This document shows positions 50,601-62,137 of a stretch of 64,000 nt of DNA, piece after piece. Where the stretch lies: the NCBI GenBank assembly GCA_016946835.1, contig JACVTC010000051.1, positions 192,501 to 256,500 of the forward strand, in the 5' to 3' direction. Each line of letters starts with the position of its first letter. Positions within the stretch are counted from its first letter, which is position 1. Below the pieces are notes generated by a model. The model worked only from the letters and a program-made list of their open reading frames with translations, ran no database searches and was not told the DNA's origin. Source of the stretch: Neocallimastix lanati (nom. inval.) (Eukaryota > Neocallimastigomycota > Neocallimastigomycetes > Neocallimastigales > Neocallimastigaceae). Both the position numbers and the translations under genes were made by a program.

Positions 50601-51119
50601 ATTTTTAAAAGAATAATTATTTAAATAAGTTGACCATTTAATGTATAGAAATTAAATAAAATGAATAGACTACATAATATATATGATTTTGTTTATTTAA
50701 AATAAAAACAAAAAACAAAAATAAAAAACAAAAAACAAAAACAAAAACAAAAACAAATAAATTTTTCATTTATTAGAATTGGGACAAGTGAAGCAATACA
50801 TTTTTTTTTTACATAGCTATTAATATTTAATATATTACAATATATTACAATATATTATATTATATTATATTATATTATAAAATATTGTATATATTTTCAT
50901 ATGATAAATTCAAAAATATAAAATTATATATGATTAGAAAATATTTATTATATTATTTAATTAGATTATATATTATTATTATATGATATACATACACTTA
51001 TGTATAATTGTATTATTCAAAAATGAATCATATTACTATATTAAAATACCATTAATATATTTTTAAAATTTTCCTAATTACCTATGATTATATAAAAATT
51101 ATAAAAAATAATATATAAT
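50601..51119. other. Spacer between inverted heptamer arms
   Basis: About 520 bp of AT-rich DNA with an AAAACAAAAAC run (about 50705-50756) and (TATTA)n near 50850-50880. No gene. Confidence 0.6.
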
Positions 51120-51720
51120 ATATAATAAATAAATAATAAAAAAATAAGCAATAAATAATAAATAATTAAATAATATATATTAAAATAAATAATAAATAAA
51201 TAAACAATAAAATAAATAATAAATAATTAAATAATATATAATAAAATAAATAATAAATAATAAAATAAATAATAAATAATTAAATAATATATAATAAAAT
51301 AAATAATAAATAATAAATAATTTTAAATAATTGAATAATAAATAATAAATAATAAATAATAAATAATAAATAATAAATAATAAATAATAAATAATAAATA
51401 ATAAATAATAAATAATAAATAATAAATAATAAATAATAAATAATAAATAATTGAATAATAAATAATAAATAATAAATAATAAATAATAAATAATAAATAA
51501 TAAATAATAAATAATAAATAATAAATAATAAATAATAAATAATAAATAATAAATAATAAATAATTTTAAATAATTGAATAATAAATAATAAATAATAAAT
51601 AATAAATAATAAATAATAAATAATAAATAATATATAATATATAATAAATAGATAATAATAAATAATAAATAATAAATAATATATAATTAATAATAAAAAA
51701 TAAATAATAAATATAATAAA
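51120..51720. repeat. (AATAATA)n array, right arm of a long inverted repeat
   Basis: The A-rich orientation of the heptamer in the left arm. Its first ~200 bp carry a different higher-order word (AAATAATTAAATAATATATA plus ATAAAATAAATAAT, about three times). The rest is nearly pure heptamer with TTTTAAATAATTGAATAATA variants. Confidence 0.9.
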
Positions 51721-53024
51721 AATATATAACTAATTGTAATAAATAAAATAATAAATAACAAACAATTTAAAATAAAACTAATACATGATAAATAATTTTT
51801 AAATTTAATTTGTTATAATTTTTACTTTATATTTTTTTTTTTAATCAAATACAAAACAAATTAATTTATTTTATTTTATTTTATTTTATTTTTTTTTTAA
51901 ATAATACAATTTTTTATTTATTCCTTTCAGTAATTTTAAAAAATTAGTATTTGTCAAAAAATATAAATAAAAAAGAGTAATTTTAAATATAAGAAATTTA
52001 TTCTTTTCTTTGTATATATTACTTTAAATTTTGATAAATTATATAGAAAGGAAATAGACCATAAATTCATAAAAAGTAACGCACAAAAAAAAATAAAGTT
52101 ACATTGTTACATTAGAACTATTATAATAATAAAAAGAAGTAATCAACACTTTAGATAATACCCTTTTCATAAGAAAATAGTAAATATTTATTTTAATTTT
52201 AATAGCAACAATATTATAAATATATATACACCTTTTTTCATTATTATTTTTTATTTGATAATTTTGATAAAATAATTTAAACTATATACATTGGTATTTC
52301 TCTTAAATAAAAAAAAAGAATAACAAAATATGTATTTATGTTAAAAGCAAATACTTTGGAACAAAGGAAATATATATATATATTGATAATAAAAATAAGT
52401 TGAATAATAATCATAAAAAGATAAAAAAAAACTTTGAAAGTGAATAATATTTATTACTGAAAGGATTATTATATATTTAATATTATTGTGATGTATTTAT
52501 CATTTCATAACAACAAAAAAAAGGATTTAAAATTTATTTCAAACTTATAAAATATTGAGTAATAAATTATATGATAAATAAAGCAGATATATATTTATTC
52601 TTTTGATTATTATATAAAAGAAAGAAATAAATATCTTGAAATGTTTATGAATTTACTGTTACATATGAAATAATAGTATTTATTTTGTTTTAAGATCAAA
52701 ATCAAAATATATAAAAAGTAATATATATACATATTATAATATGATATATATAAATAATGTTCAAAAGGAAATTGATTAGAGAAATTTAAAGATATATGGA
52801 TAAAGTATAATAAACTCTGCATTCTCATTTAAAAAGTAAAAATAAAAGACAATGGAATATAAATACAATAATTAAAAAAAAAATATTTTTAGTAAACATA
52901 AATATATATTTTTTTTCATTAATATATTTTCTACAACATTAAATATCAATTAAAACTATCATAAATGAATATATATATATTTTTTAATAAATACATATAA
53001 AAATAATTGACAACAAAATTTGAA

Positions 53025-53061
<37 letters not shown>

Positions 53062-53159
53062 AACGTATTATTAAACGCTTTTTTTTTTCTTTTTAAAAAT
53101 ATATATATATATATATTTTATTTGTAACATTTTGAATATATAAATTTAAAAGAAAAAAA
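51721..53159. other. AT-rich 5' flank of the OSBP gene
   Basis: No gene supported. The 72-codon minus-strand frame at 52610-52828 is Tyr/Ile/Leu-rich low complexity. A short (ATT)n run lies at 53030-53060, just upstream of the OSBP start codon, which is preceded by AAAAGAAAAAAA. Confidence 0.5.
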
Positions 53160-54736
53160 ATGAGTTCAACTGAAGAAGTTAAAAAGGTTGAAGCTGAAAT
53201 TCCAGCTACTCAAAATAAAGAAGAATCTAATAGTTCTGAAGAAGAAACTGAAAACAAAGTAGTTTTATCTGATGAACCAAAAAGTATTATTATGGGTATT
53301 ATTGCTCAACTTCGTAAAGGTGCTGATTTACATCGTGTGACCTTACCAACTTTTGTTCTTGAACCAAGAAGTATGACTGAAAGAATTACTGATTTCTTAA
53401 GACATCCAGATATTTTACTTAGGTAATATAAAATATATATGTATATATTTTGAGATAAAAGTATCATAAAAAAAAAAAAAAAAAAAAAAAGCAAGTTATA
53501 TATATTATATATTTAATTTATTTAAAATATAATAAGATAGGCATGATAGAATAAAATTTGACTATAGAATATCATAATAATTAATACTATATTATTAAAT
53601 TATTTAAAAATTTTTATTATATTATTTCTTTGAAAATTATTGATAAAAACAACAAATATATTTCCTTTTAAATAAAATAAAATAAAATAAAAAAAAAAAA
53701 AAAAAAAAAAAAAAGAATTCAAAATATTGATGATCCTATCGGTCGTTTCGTTGAAGTAGTTAAATATTTCTTAGCTGGTTGGCATATTATGCCAAAGGTA
53801 TATATTAATTTTTTTGTGATTATAAAATATAATATATAAACCAATATTAAATAAAAGAAAAATAATAATTAAATCAACGATTAATTATTAATACTTTTTT
53901 TTTTTTTTTATCATTCTTTTTTCATTATTATTATTATTTATCTATATACAATTTTATTTATTTATTCTTTATATTTAATATTTTCCTATAAACATAAAAT
54001 AAAATTCAAATAAATGGGATAAATTAAATTTTATGCAAAATAAAAATTAATAATTCAATAGGGTGTGAAGAAACCATATAATCCAGTTCTTGGTGAAATT
54101 TTCCGTTGTAGATTTAAACATTCAGATGGTTCTGAAGCTTTCTATGTTTGTGAACAAACTAGTCATCATCCACCAATGTCTTCTTTCTTCTATTCTGTTC
54201 CAAAACATGGTATTAAGGTCAATGGTGAATTAAAACCAAAGGCAAAGTTCTTAGGTAATAGTGCTGCTACCATTATGCAAGGTACTCACAGTTTATATTT
54301 TACAAAACTTGATGAAACCTATTTAATTCCAATGCCAAATGTTTACGCTAGAGGTATTTTAATTGGAACTATGTTTATGGAATATGGTGATACTGTTTCT
54401 ATTAAATGTCCAAAGAATGATTTATCTGCTAGTATTGAATTTAAGACCAAGGTAAAAATTAGAATAATGAAAAATGAAATATATATATATATCAAAATAA
54501 ATTACATTAAATGTATTATTGAAAATTATATTATTTTTAATTAAATAGGGATTCTTTGGTGGAGGTTATAATAATATTTCCGGAAAGATTATGAAGGGAA
54601 AGGAAACCTTATACACTTTATCTGGTAAATGGAGTAGTGTTATGTACATTAAGAAGCCAAAGGTAATATACTTTGAGTATAGATTTATATTAAATATAAA
54701 TTTAATAATTTTTTTCTTTTTTTTCTTTTTTTTCTT

Positions 54737-54778
<42 letters not shown>

Positions 54779-55760
54779 ATATCATTAAATATAATTATAT
54801 ATAAAATTAATTTTATAAATTTTTATAATTTAAATTATTAATTAAATATTATTATCATATTATTTATTATCATATTATTATTTATTGTGTTTTATATCTT
54901 TTAATTAATAATTATTTATTATTATATTATTATTTATTATGTTTTATATCTTTTAATTAATAATTATTTATTATTATATTATTATATCATATAATCACTA
55001 TATTATTTGTTTATTACTTATTAAAATAATTTTTTTTTTAAAAAAAAAATAAAAATGAATAAAAATGAATAAACCGAAAATCTATCAACAAAACAAAACA
55101 AAACAATTATTAATTCAAAAAAAAAAAAAAATTATTTCAATTCCTTAGGACAAGGAAAAGACTGTTTTCATTGATATTAGAAATGAAGAATTAACTCCTT
55201 TAATTGTTGAACCAAATGATAAACAAGAAGAATTTGAAGCCAGAAGATTATGGGAAAAGGTTACTGAAGGTTTAACTAAGAAAGGATTAGATTATGCTAC
55301 AGAACAAAAGACAGCCATTGAAGACAATCAACGTTTGTTAGTTAAGAAGAGAGCTGATGAAGGTATTGAATGGAAACCAAGATTCTTTGTTCCAAGTGAT
55401 GATGGTATTCATGAATTTATTTCTCCATTAGATAAGTAAGTTATTTCAATTTATTATTATTATAAAATCATTATTTCTTTTAATATTTATAAATATATTT
55501 TTTTATAATAAATTCTATTTTATTTATATATATTTCATGATAATGATGACTAAATTTTTAATTTATATTTATTTTCGTTTTCATTTAATTCCATTTTAAT
55601 TTATTTAATAACTTTAAGGGTTACCTATGAAGATCCAATAGCAGCACAAAAGAAAATTGAAGAAGCTATTTTCTCATCACCAACTGAAGATCTATATAAG
55701 AGATTCTGGTTAACTGAAGAAGAAGCCAAAAATGTTCATTTAGATGATAAAAAGAAATAA
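53160..55760 (+). CDS. Oxysterol-binding-protein-related lipid exchanger, Osh6/Osh7-like, 6 exons
   Basis: Exons: 53160-53422, 53716-53797, 54062-54451, 54549-54662, 55149-55435, 55619-55760. Phases join to 425 residues, close to yeast Osh6/Osh7 (about 440). It is a stand-alone OSBP lipid-binding (ORD) domain with no PH, ankyrin or FFAT segment visible. DLHRVTLPTFVLEPRSMTER (residues 56-75) is the lid/PS-binding region characteristic of the Osh6/7 group. WHIMPKGVKKPYNPVLGE follows, and the family signature EQTSHHPPMSSF has His150-His151. Relatives exchange phosphatidylserine for PI4P between ER and plasma membrane; that specificity is inferred here from the LPTFVLEPRS stretch. The acidic N-terminal 45 residues are probably disordered. 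The first exon ends in AG|GTAATA. Intron 1 ends in a ~24-base poly-A followed by G. The gene appears intact. Confidence 0.93.
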
Positions 55761-55784
55761 TAAATTATAATTGATGAAATTATA

Positions 55785-55820
<36 letters not shown>

Positions 55821-55986
55821 ATTAATAATAAATATTAATAAAATTAATAAAAAAATAGAAATAACAAAAAAAAAAAAAAAAAAAAAAATTAAAAAAAAAA
55901 AAAAAGAATTTTTTATTTTTAAAATCAATTCCACTCTAAAATATTATATTTAATGAATAAAATCAAATTAAAATTTAATCATATTA

Positions 55987-56028
<42 letters not shown>

Positions 56029-56260
56029 AAAAAAAAAAGAATAAAAAAGTCTTTATTATTTTTTTTTTAAATTTTTTTTTAACCTATAACACCATAACTA
56101 AATAAATAAATATAAAAAAATATTAAAAATAAATAAATAAATAAATAAACAGACAGATAAATATATATATTTTTCTGTATTAATAATATTAAATAATAAT
56201 AATAATAATAGTATAATAATAGTAATAGAAAAAAAAAAAAAAAAATTACATTTCATATAA

Positions 56261-56355
<95 letters not shown>

Positions 56356-56458
56356 ATTATTTATTCATTTATTTTTCTTGTCAAGGTTGATTCAATTCTA
56401 TCCTTCATCTTCATCCTCATATCATTTCAGTCCACCGCTTCGTCCGTCAACTGCCCTT
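55761..56458. repeat. Intergenic microsatellites downstream of the OSBP gene
   Basis: (AAT)n at 55787-55812, 55988-56018 and a long pure run at about 56265-56354, plus AAAT runs and poly-A. A short mixed stretch at 56380-56457 (CAATTCTATCCTTCATCTTC and on) leads into the pentamer satellite. No gene. Confidence 0.75.
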
Positions 56459-59400
56459 TTTTATATTTTATTTTATTTTATTTTATTTTATTTTATTTTA
56501 TTTTATTTTATTTTATTTTATTTTATTTTATTTTATTTTATTTTATTTTATTTTATTTTATTTTATTTTATTTTATTTTATTTTATTTTATTTTATTTTA
56601 TTTTATTTTATTTTATTTTATTTTATTCAATCTGTACTTATATTTATATTCTACTATTTATTTTATTTTATTTTATTTTATTTTATTTTATTTTATTTTA
56701 TTTTATTTTATTTTATTTTATTTTATTTTATTTTATTAAATTTGTACTTTATATTCATATTCTACTATTTATTTTATTTTATTCAATCTGTACTTCATAT
56801 TTATATTTAAACTATTTATTTTATTTTATTTTATTTTATTTTATTTTATTTTATTTTATTTTATTTTATTTTATTTTATTTTATTTTATTTTATTTTATT
56901 TTATTTTATTTTATTTTATTTTATTTTATTTTATTTTATTTTATTTTATTTATTTTATTTTATTTTGTTTTATTTTATTTTATTTTATTTTATTTTATTT
57001 TATTTTATTTTATTTTATTTTATTTTATTTTATTTTATTTTATTTTATTCAATTTGTACTTTATATTCATATTCTACTATTTATTTTATTTTATTTTATT
57101 TTATTTTATTTTATTCAATTTGTACTTTATATTCATATTCTACTATTTATTTTATTTTATTTTATTTTATTTTATTCAATTTGTACTTTATATTCATATT
57201 CTACTATTTATTTTATTTTATTTTATTTTATTTTATTTTATTTTATTTTATTTTATTTTATTTTATTTTATTTTATTTTATTTTATTTTATTTTATTTTA
57301 TTTTATTTTATTCAATTTGTACTTTATATTCATATTCTACTATTTATTTTATTTTATTCAATCTGTACTTCATATTTATATTTAAACTATTTATTTTATT
57401 TTATTTTATTTTATTTTATTTTATTTTATTTTATTTTATTTTATTTTATTTTATTTTATTTTATTTTATTTTATTTTATTTTATTTTATTCAATTTGTAC
57501 TTTATATTCATATTCTACTATTTATTTTATTTTATTTTATTTTATTTTATTTTATTTTATTCAATTTGTACTTTATATTCATATTCTACTATTTATTTTA
57601 TTTTATTTTATTTTATTTTATTTTATTCAATTTGTACTTTATATTCATATTCTACTATTTATTTTATTTTATTTTATTTTATTTTATTTTATTTTATTCA
57701 ATTTGTACTTTATATTCATATTCTACTATTTATTTTATTTTATTTTATTTTATTTTATTTTATTTTATTTTATTTTATTTTATTCAATTTGTACTTTATA
57801 TTCATATTCTACTATTTATTTTATTTTATTTTATTTTATTTTATTTTATTTTATTCAATTTGTACTTTATATTCATATTCTACTATTTATTTTATTTTAT
57901 TTTATTTTATTTTATTTTATTTTATTTTATTTTATTTTATTCAATTTGTACTTTATATTCATATTCTACTATTTATTTTATTTTATTCAATTTGTACTTT
58001 ATATTCATATTCTACTATTTATTTTATTTTATTTTATTTTATTTTATTTTATTTTATTTTATTCAATTTGTACTTTATATTCATATTCTACTATTTATTT
58101 TATTTTATTTTATTTTATTTTATTTTATTTTATTTTATTTTATTTTATTTTATTCAATTTGTACTTTATATTCATATTCTACTATTTATTTTATTTTATT
58201 TTATTTTATTTTATTTTATTTTATTCAATTTGTACTTTATATTCATATTCTACTATTTATTTTATTTTATTTTATTTTATTTTATTTTATTTTATTTTAT
58301 TTTATTTTATTTTATTTTATTTTATTTTATTTTATTTTATTCAATTTGTACTTTATATTCATATTCTACTATTTATTTTATTTTATTTTATTTTATTTTA
58401 TTTTATTTTATTCAATTTGTACTTTATATTCATATTCTACTATTTATTTTATTTTATTTTATTTTATTTTATTTTATTTTATTTTATTTTATTTTATTCA
58501 ATTTGTACTTTATATTCATATTCTACTATTTATTTTATTTTATTTTATTTTATTTTATTTTATTTTATTCAATTTGTACTTTATATTCATATTCTACTAT
58601 TTATTTTATTTTATTTTATTTTATTTTATTTTATTTTATTTTATTTTATTTTATTCAATTTGTACTTTATATTCATATTCTACTATTTATTTTATTTTAT
58701 TCAATTTGTACTTTATATTCATATTCTACTATTTATTTTATTTTATTTTATTTTATTTTATTTTATTTTATTTTATTCAATTTGTACTTTATATTCATAT
58801 TCTACTATTTATTTTATTTTATTTTATTTTATTTTATTTTATTTTATTCAATTTGTACTTTATATTCATATTCTACTATTTATTTTATTTTATTTTATTT
58901 TATTTTATTTTATTTTATTTTATTTTATTTTATTCAATTTGTACTTTATATTCATATTCTACTATTTATTTTATTTTATTCAATTTGTACTTTATATTCA
59001 TATTCTACTATTTATTTTATTTTATTTTATTTTATTTTATTTTATTTTATTTTATTCAATTTGTACTTTATATTCATATTCTACTATTTATTTTATTTTA
59101 TTTTATTTTATTTTATTTTATTTTATTTTATTTTATTTTATTCAATTTGTACTTTATATTCATATTCTACTATTTATTTTATTTTATTTTATTTTATTTT
59201 ATTTTATTTTATTCAATTTGTACTTTATATTCATATTCTACTATTTATTTTATTTTATTTTATTTTATTTTATTTTATTTTATTTTATTTTATTTTATTT
59301 TATTTTATTTTATTTTATTTTATTTTATTTTATTTTATTTTATTCAATTTGTACTTTATATTCATATTCTACTATTTATTTTATTTTATTTTATTTTATT

Positions 59401-60014
59401 TTATTTTATTTTATTCAATTTGTACTTTATATTCATATTCTACTATTTATTTTATTTTATTTTATTTTATTTTATTTTATTTTATTTTATTTTATTTTAT
59501 TCAATTTGTACTTTATATTCATATTCTACTATTTATTTTATTTTATTTTATTTTATTTTATTTTATTTTATTCAATTTGTACTTTATATTCATATTCTAC
59601 TATTTATTTTATTTTATTTTATTTTATTTTATTTTATTTTATTTTATTTTATTTTATTCAATTTGTACTTTATATTCATATTCTACTATTTATTTTATTT
59701 TATTTTATTTTATTTTATTTTATTTTATTTTATTTTATTTTATTTTATTTTATTTTATTCAATTTGTACTTTATATTCATATTCTACTATTTATTTTATT
59801 TTATTTTATTTTATTTTATTTTATTTTATTTTATTTTATTTTATTTTATTTTATTTTATTCAATTTGTACTTTATATTCATATTCTACTATTTATTTTAT
59901 TTTATTTTATTTTATTTTATTTTATTTTATTTTATTTTATTTTATTTTATTTTATTTTATTTTATTTTATTTTATTTTATTTTATTTTATTTTATTTTAT
60001 TTTATTTTATTTAT
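56459..60014. repeat. (TTTTA)n pentamer satellite with ~39 interspersed ~36 bp spacers
   Basis: About 3.55 kb of TTTTA units interrupted by a nearly invariant spacer, CAATTTGTACTTTATATTCA followed by TATTCTACTATTTA, always in the same orientation. I count about 39 spacers. Distances between spacer starts (46, 61, 66, 71, 76, 86, 91, 101, 116, 131 bp) are all one more than a multiple of five, showing whole-pentamer changes in length. Groups of distances recur (86-46-76-71), so blocks have been duplicated. A variant pair with CAATCTGTACTTCATATTTA occurs at 56783 and 57359. Three plus-strand frames stay open for up to ~1000 codons only because TTTTA contains no stop in that sense; these are not genes. 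Confidence 0.97.
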
Positions 60015-60146
60015 TAACGCTCTCTCTTCACTTAAGTTTTTTCAATTTATGAAGTTTTATTAATTTTTATTAATAATAATTATTATATTATTTATTTATT
60101 ATTATTATTACATGCATTTTAAAGTTAGAAAATCTCTTTTTTCATT

Positions 60147-60345
60147 TACACGTTTCTTTTCAAATAAACTTATTCCTATTGAATACAAGAAAAAAAGCTC
60201 TTCAATCCTTTGTTATTAGTAAAGTTATTTATTATTCTCCTCTACTTGGTTCAAAAAAATCTAGAACGACTAAAATTCAAAACATGAATTAATACTGTTC
60301 TATTTTGGTGTATCGGTTCCTTCTCTAAAAATGGTAAAAAATAAT
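60147..60345 (+). mobile_element. Non-LTR retrotransposon fragment (post-RT region), broken
   Basis: Successive plus-strand frames read RFFSNKLIPIEYKKK, then ALQSFVISKVIYYSPLLGSK, then KSRTTKIQNM, then INTVLFWCIGSFSKNG. This matches the general pattern downstream of the LINE reverse transcriptase catalytic centre (a VISK..YY.PLLG motif followed by I..L.WCIG). At least two frameshifts. It lies directly after the pentamer satellite. Confidence 0.55.
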
Positions 60346-60407
60346 TAAATTTTTTTTTAAACTATATACAATTAAAGAAATGTTAATATTTGAAAACTAA
60401 ATTTACA

Positions 60408-60505
60408 CTGTAAATTTTGTCATTTGTACTCCCGAGATACTTTTAGTTAATGGATCAGCTAACATGTTTTCAGTATTAATGTATTTCTAATTCAATTTTG
60501 TTTTT
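60408..60505 (-). mobile_element. Copia pol C-terminus (minus strand part 3 of 3)
   Basis: Reading down from 60505, KIELE is followed, after a one-base shift, by NTENMLADPLTKSISGVQMT and KFTV, then a stop at about 60408. The .NM.AD.LTK motif is the conserved end of Copia Pol. It is in the same sense as the RT segment at 60821-61665, but the RNase H piece between them is reversed. Confidence 0.75.
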
Positions 60506-60820
60506 CATGAAAAGACGAGAAGATCTACAAGTGGATATATATTTTTACTTGGAAAAAGCCCTTTTTCATGGAAATCTCAGTTAGAGAAAAACGTAACTTT
60601 ATCTACTGCTGAAGCTGAATTTGTTAGTTTAACTGAGTGTACTAAAACAAGCTTTATGGTTTTTGGTTCAAAAATTTATTTAAGGAAATATTTAATCAAG
60701 AAATAAAATTTAAAATTATGGTTGATAACAAAGCATGTACTGCAATTGCTCAAGATACAAATTCTAAAGGAAGATGTAAGCACATAGACATAAGATATAA
60801 ATTTATTCAAGAAGATATAA
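60506..60820 (+). mobile_element. Copia RNase H segment, inverted relative to flanking pol
   Basis: The plus strand reads HEKTRRSTSGYIFLLG, SWKSQLEKNVTLSTAEAEFV and, after a frameshift, FNQEIKFKIMVDNKACTAIA, then GRCKHIDIRYKFIQEDI. These are the Copia RNase H hallmarks: KSTSG, LSTAEAE, DNK..., KHIDIRY. The pieces flanking it on both sides (RT ending KFIGYSD at 60821, C-terminus starting at 60505) are on the minus strand, so this ~315 bp has flipped in place. Confidence 0.8.
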
Positions 60821-61665
60821 ATCCGAGTATCCGATAAATTTATTATCTTTATTATAATGTATAGATTTTATTTTTTTTACACCTTTTAAATATTGTAAGA
60901 TATTCATTAAATTTTTATAATCAGCTTCTGTTGGATTTTCACATATTCTTGAGGCTTCACTTACTGAAAACATTTTATCAGGTCTTGGCTTTACAGCGAT
61001 ATATAGTAACGCACCAAGTAAAGATTTATATTTTTTTAGGAATCTATTAAATTTGAATTATTTCTTTCATATTTCGTAATTTTCCCTCATGGTGTTTTTA
61101 TTTGTTTTGTTTTCTTCATATTATATTTTTCTATTTTTTTATTAATATAATCTATCTGATTTATTTTATAACCATTAACTTGATTAACTTGTTTTATAAA
61201 TATTTATTCCTATTATTTTAGTCACATTAGAATCTCTAGAAAATTTTATATTTATCTTTTAATTTGTTTACAGTATAGTTTATTTCATTTTTAATCCCTA
61301 TTACTAAAATATTCATCTACATATAATGTTAGTAAACATGTTAATTTATTATTTTATATGATATTTTCCAAAGAGACATTTGTCAGTTTTGTATTTTCTA
61401 AAGCCTATACTTACTAAGTAATGTGATATTTCATTATATTACATTCTTCCAGTTTGTTTTAAACCATAAAGAGCTTTTTTTAAGTAGCCATAATTTATTA
61501 GTATTAAAATTTTTATCACATAAGGAATCTTTGTATAAATCTTTTCTTTCAAATCTGCATTCAAGTAAGCAGCTTTTATAGCTAATTGTTTCAAATCTCA
61601 GTTAAATTCTGATACAATTGCAATTTTCCATTTTTCACTTCATACATTAAATAAATATTTGACAG
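60821..61665 (-). mobile_element. Copia reverse transcriptase, C-terminal two thirds, broken
   Basis: The minus strand gives, through several frameshifts, LKQLAIKAAYLNADLKEKIY, KKALYGLKQTGRM, LTLYVDE (a damaged YVDD active site), KIIGINIYKTS, SLLGALLYIAVKPRPDKMFS, then SEASRICENPTEADYKNLMN and ILQYLKGVKKIKSIHY, ending KFIGYSD at 60821. This order is that of a Ty1/copia RT. Several stops and shifts make it inactive. Confidence 0.8.
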
Positions 61666-61679
61666 CTTTGGGTCTTATA

Positions 61680-62137
61680 TTATTATATGGATTATAATCT
61701 TTGGTAGAAAATTTATATTTTTCAATTTGTTGATTTAAAACTAAAGAACATATTGAGATTTTGTTTTTATAATTATAAATTAAACTTAATATATAAGAAA
61801 TATCAAAAAAAAATTTAAATTCATTAAAGATAATATCTAATAAAGTGGTATCATCTCTCTTTATTAGTTTTTTTTTTTATTATTAATTTGGAATATATAT
61901 TTAAATATTTCATGCATTTTTCTGTTATAAATTGTAATTGTTCAGGAGAAAGGCGACCTTTGTTATATATATCCAGAATAATATCTTTTTTTTACTTTTT
62001 TTTTTTTTTTTTTTTATTAAATTTTCATTACATAAATATTCAATCTCTTTAATATTTTTGATATCAATAACTTTTATATATGTTTCAATATTAAATTTGT
62101 ATTCTTGACTATCTAAATTCCTATTTCTTGTTTCCAT
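61680..62137 (-). pseudogene. N-terminal fragment of a gut-fungus-type ankyrin protein, frameshifted
   Basis: From the ATG at 62137: METRNRNLDSQEYKF, then TYIKVIDIKNIKEIEYLCNE. A shift in the poly-A/T tract at about 61986-62016 leads to DIYNKGRLSPEQLQFITEKC, another to RDDTTLLDIIFNEFKFFFDI, then NYKNKISICSLVLNQQIEKY, ending at about 61690 where Copia-like sequence begins. The style (IYNYKNKI.., ..LNQQI..) resembles the N-terminal region of ankyrin proteins common in gut fungi. This is recognition by style rather than by a defined domain. The Copia insertion may have split the original gene. Confidence 0.4.

Noticed and set aside
54065-54788. OSBP exons 3 and 4 read as separate genes running into intron sequence
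   Set aside because: Donor and acceptor sites in matching phase join them to the other four exons into one complete OSBP domain.
56378-60063. Plus-strand reading frames of about 335, 828, 987 and 1032 codons rich in Phe/Ile/Leu/Tyr
   Set aside because: They are produced by the (TTTTA)n satellite, which lacks stops in all plus-strand phases; all three frames are open at once and there is no non-repeat coding content.
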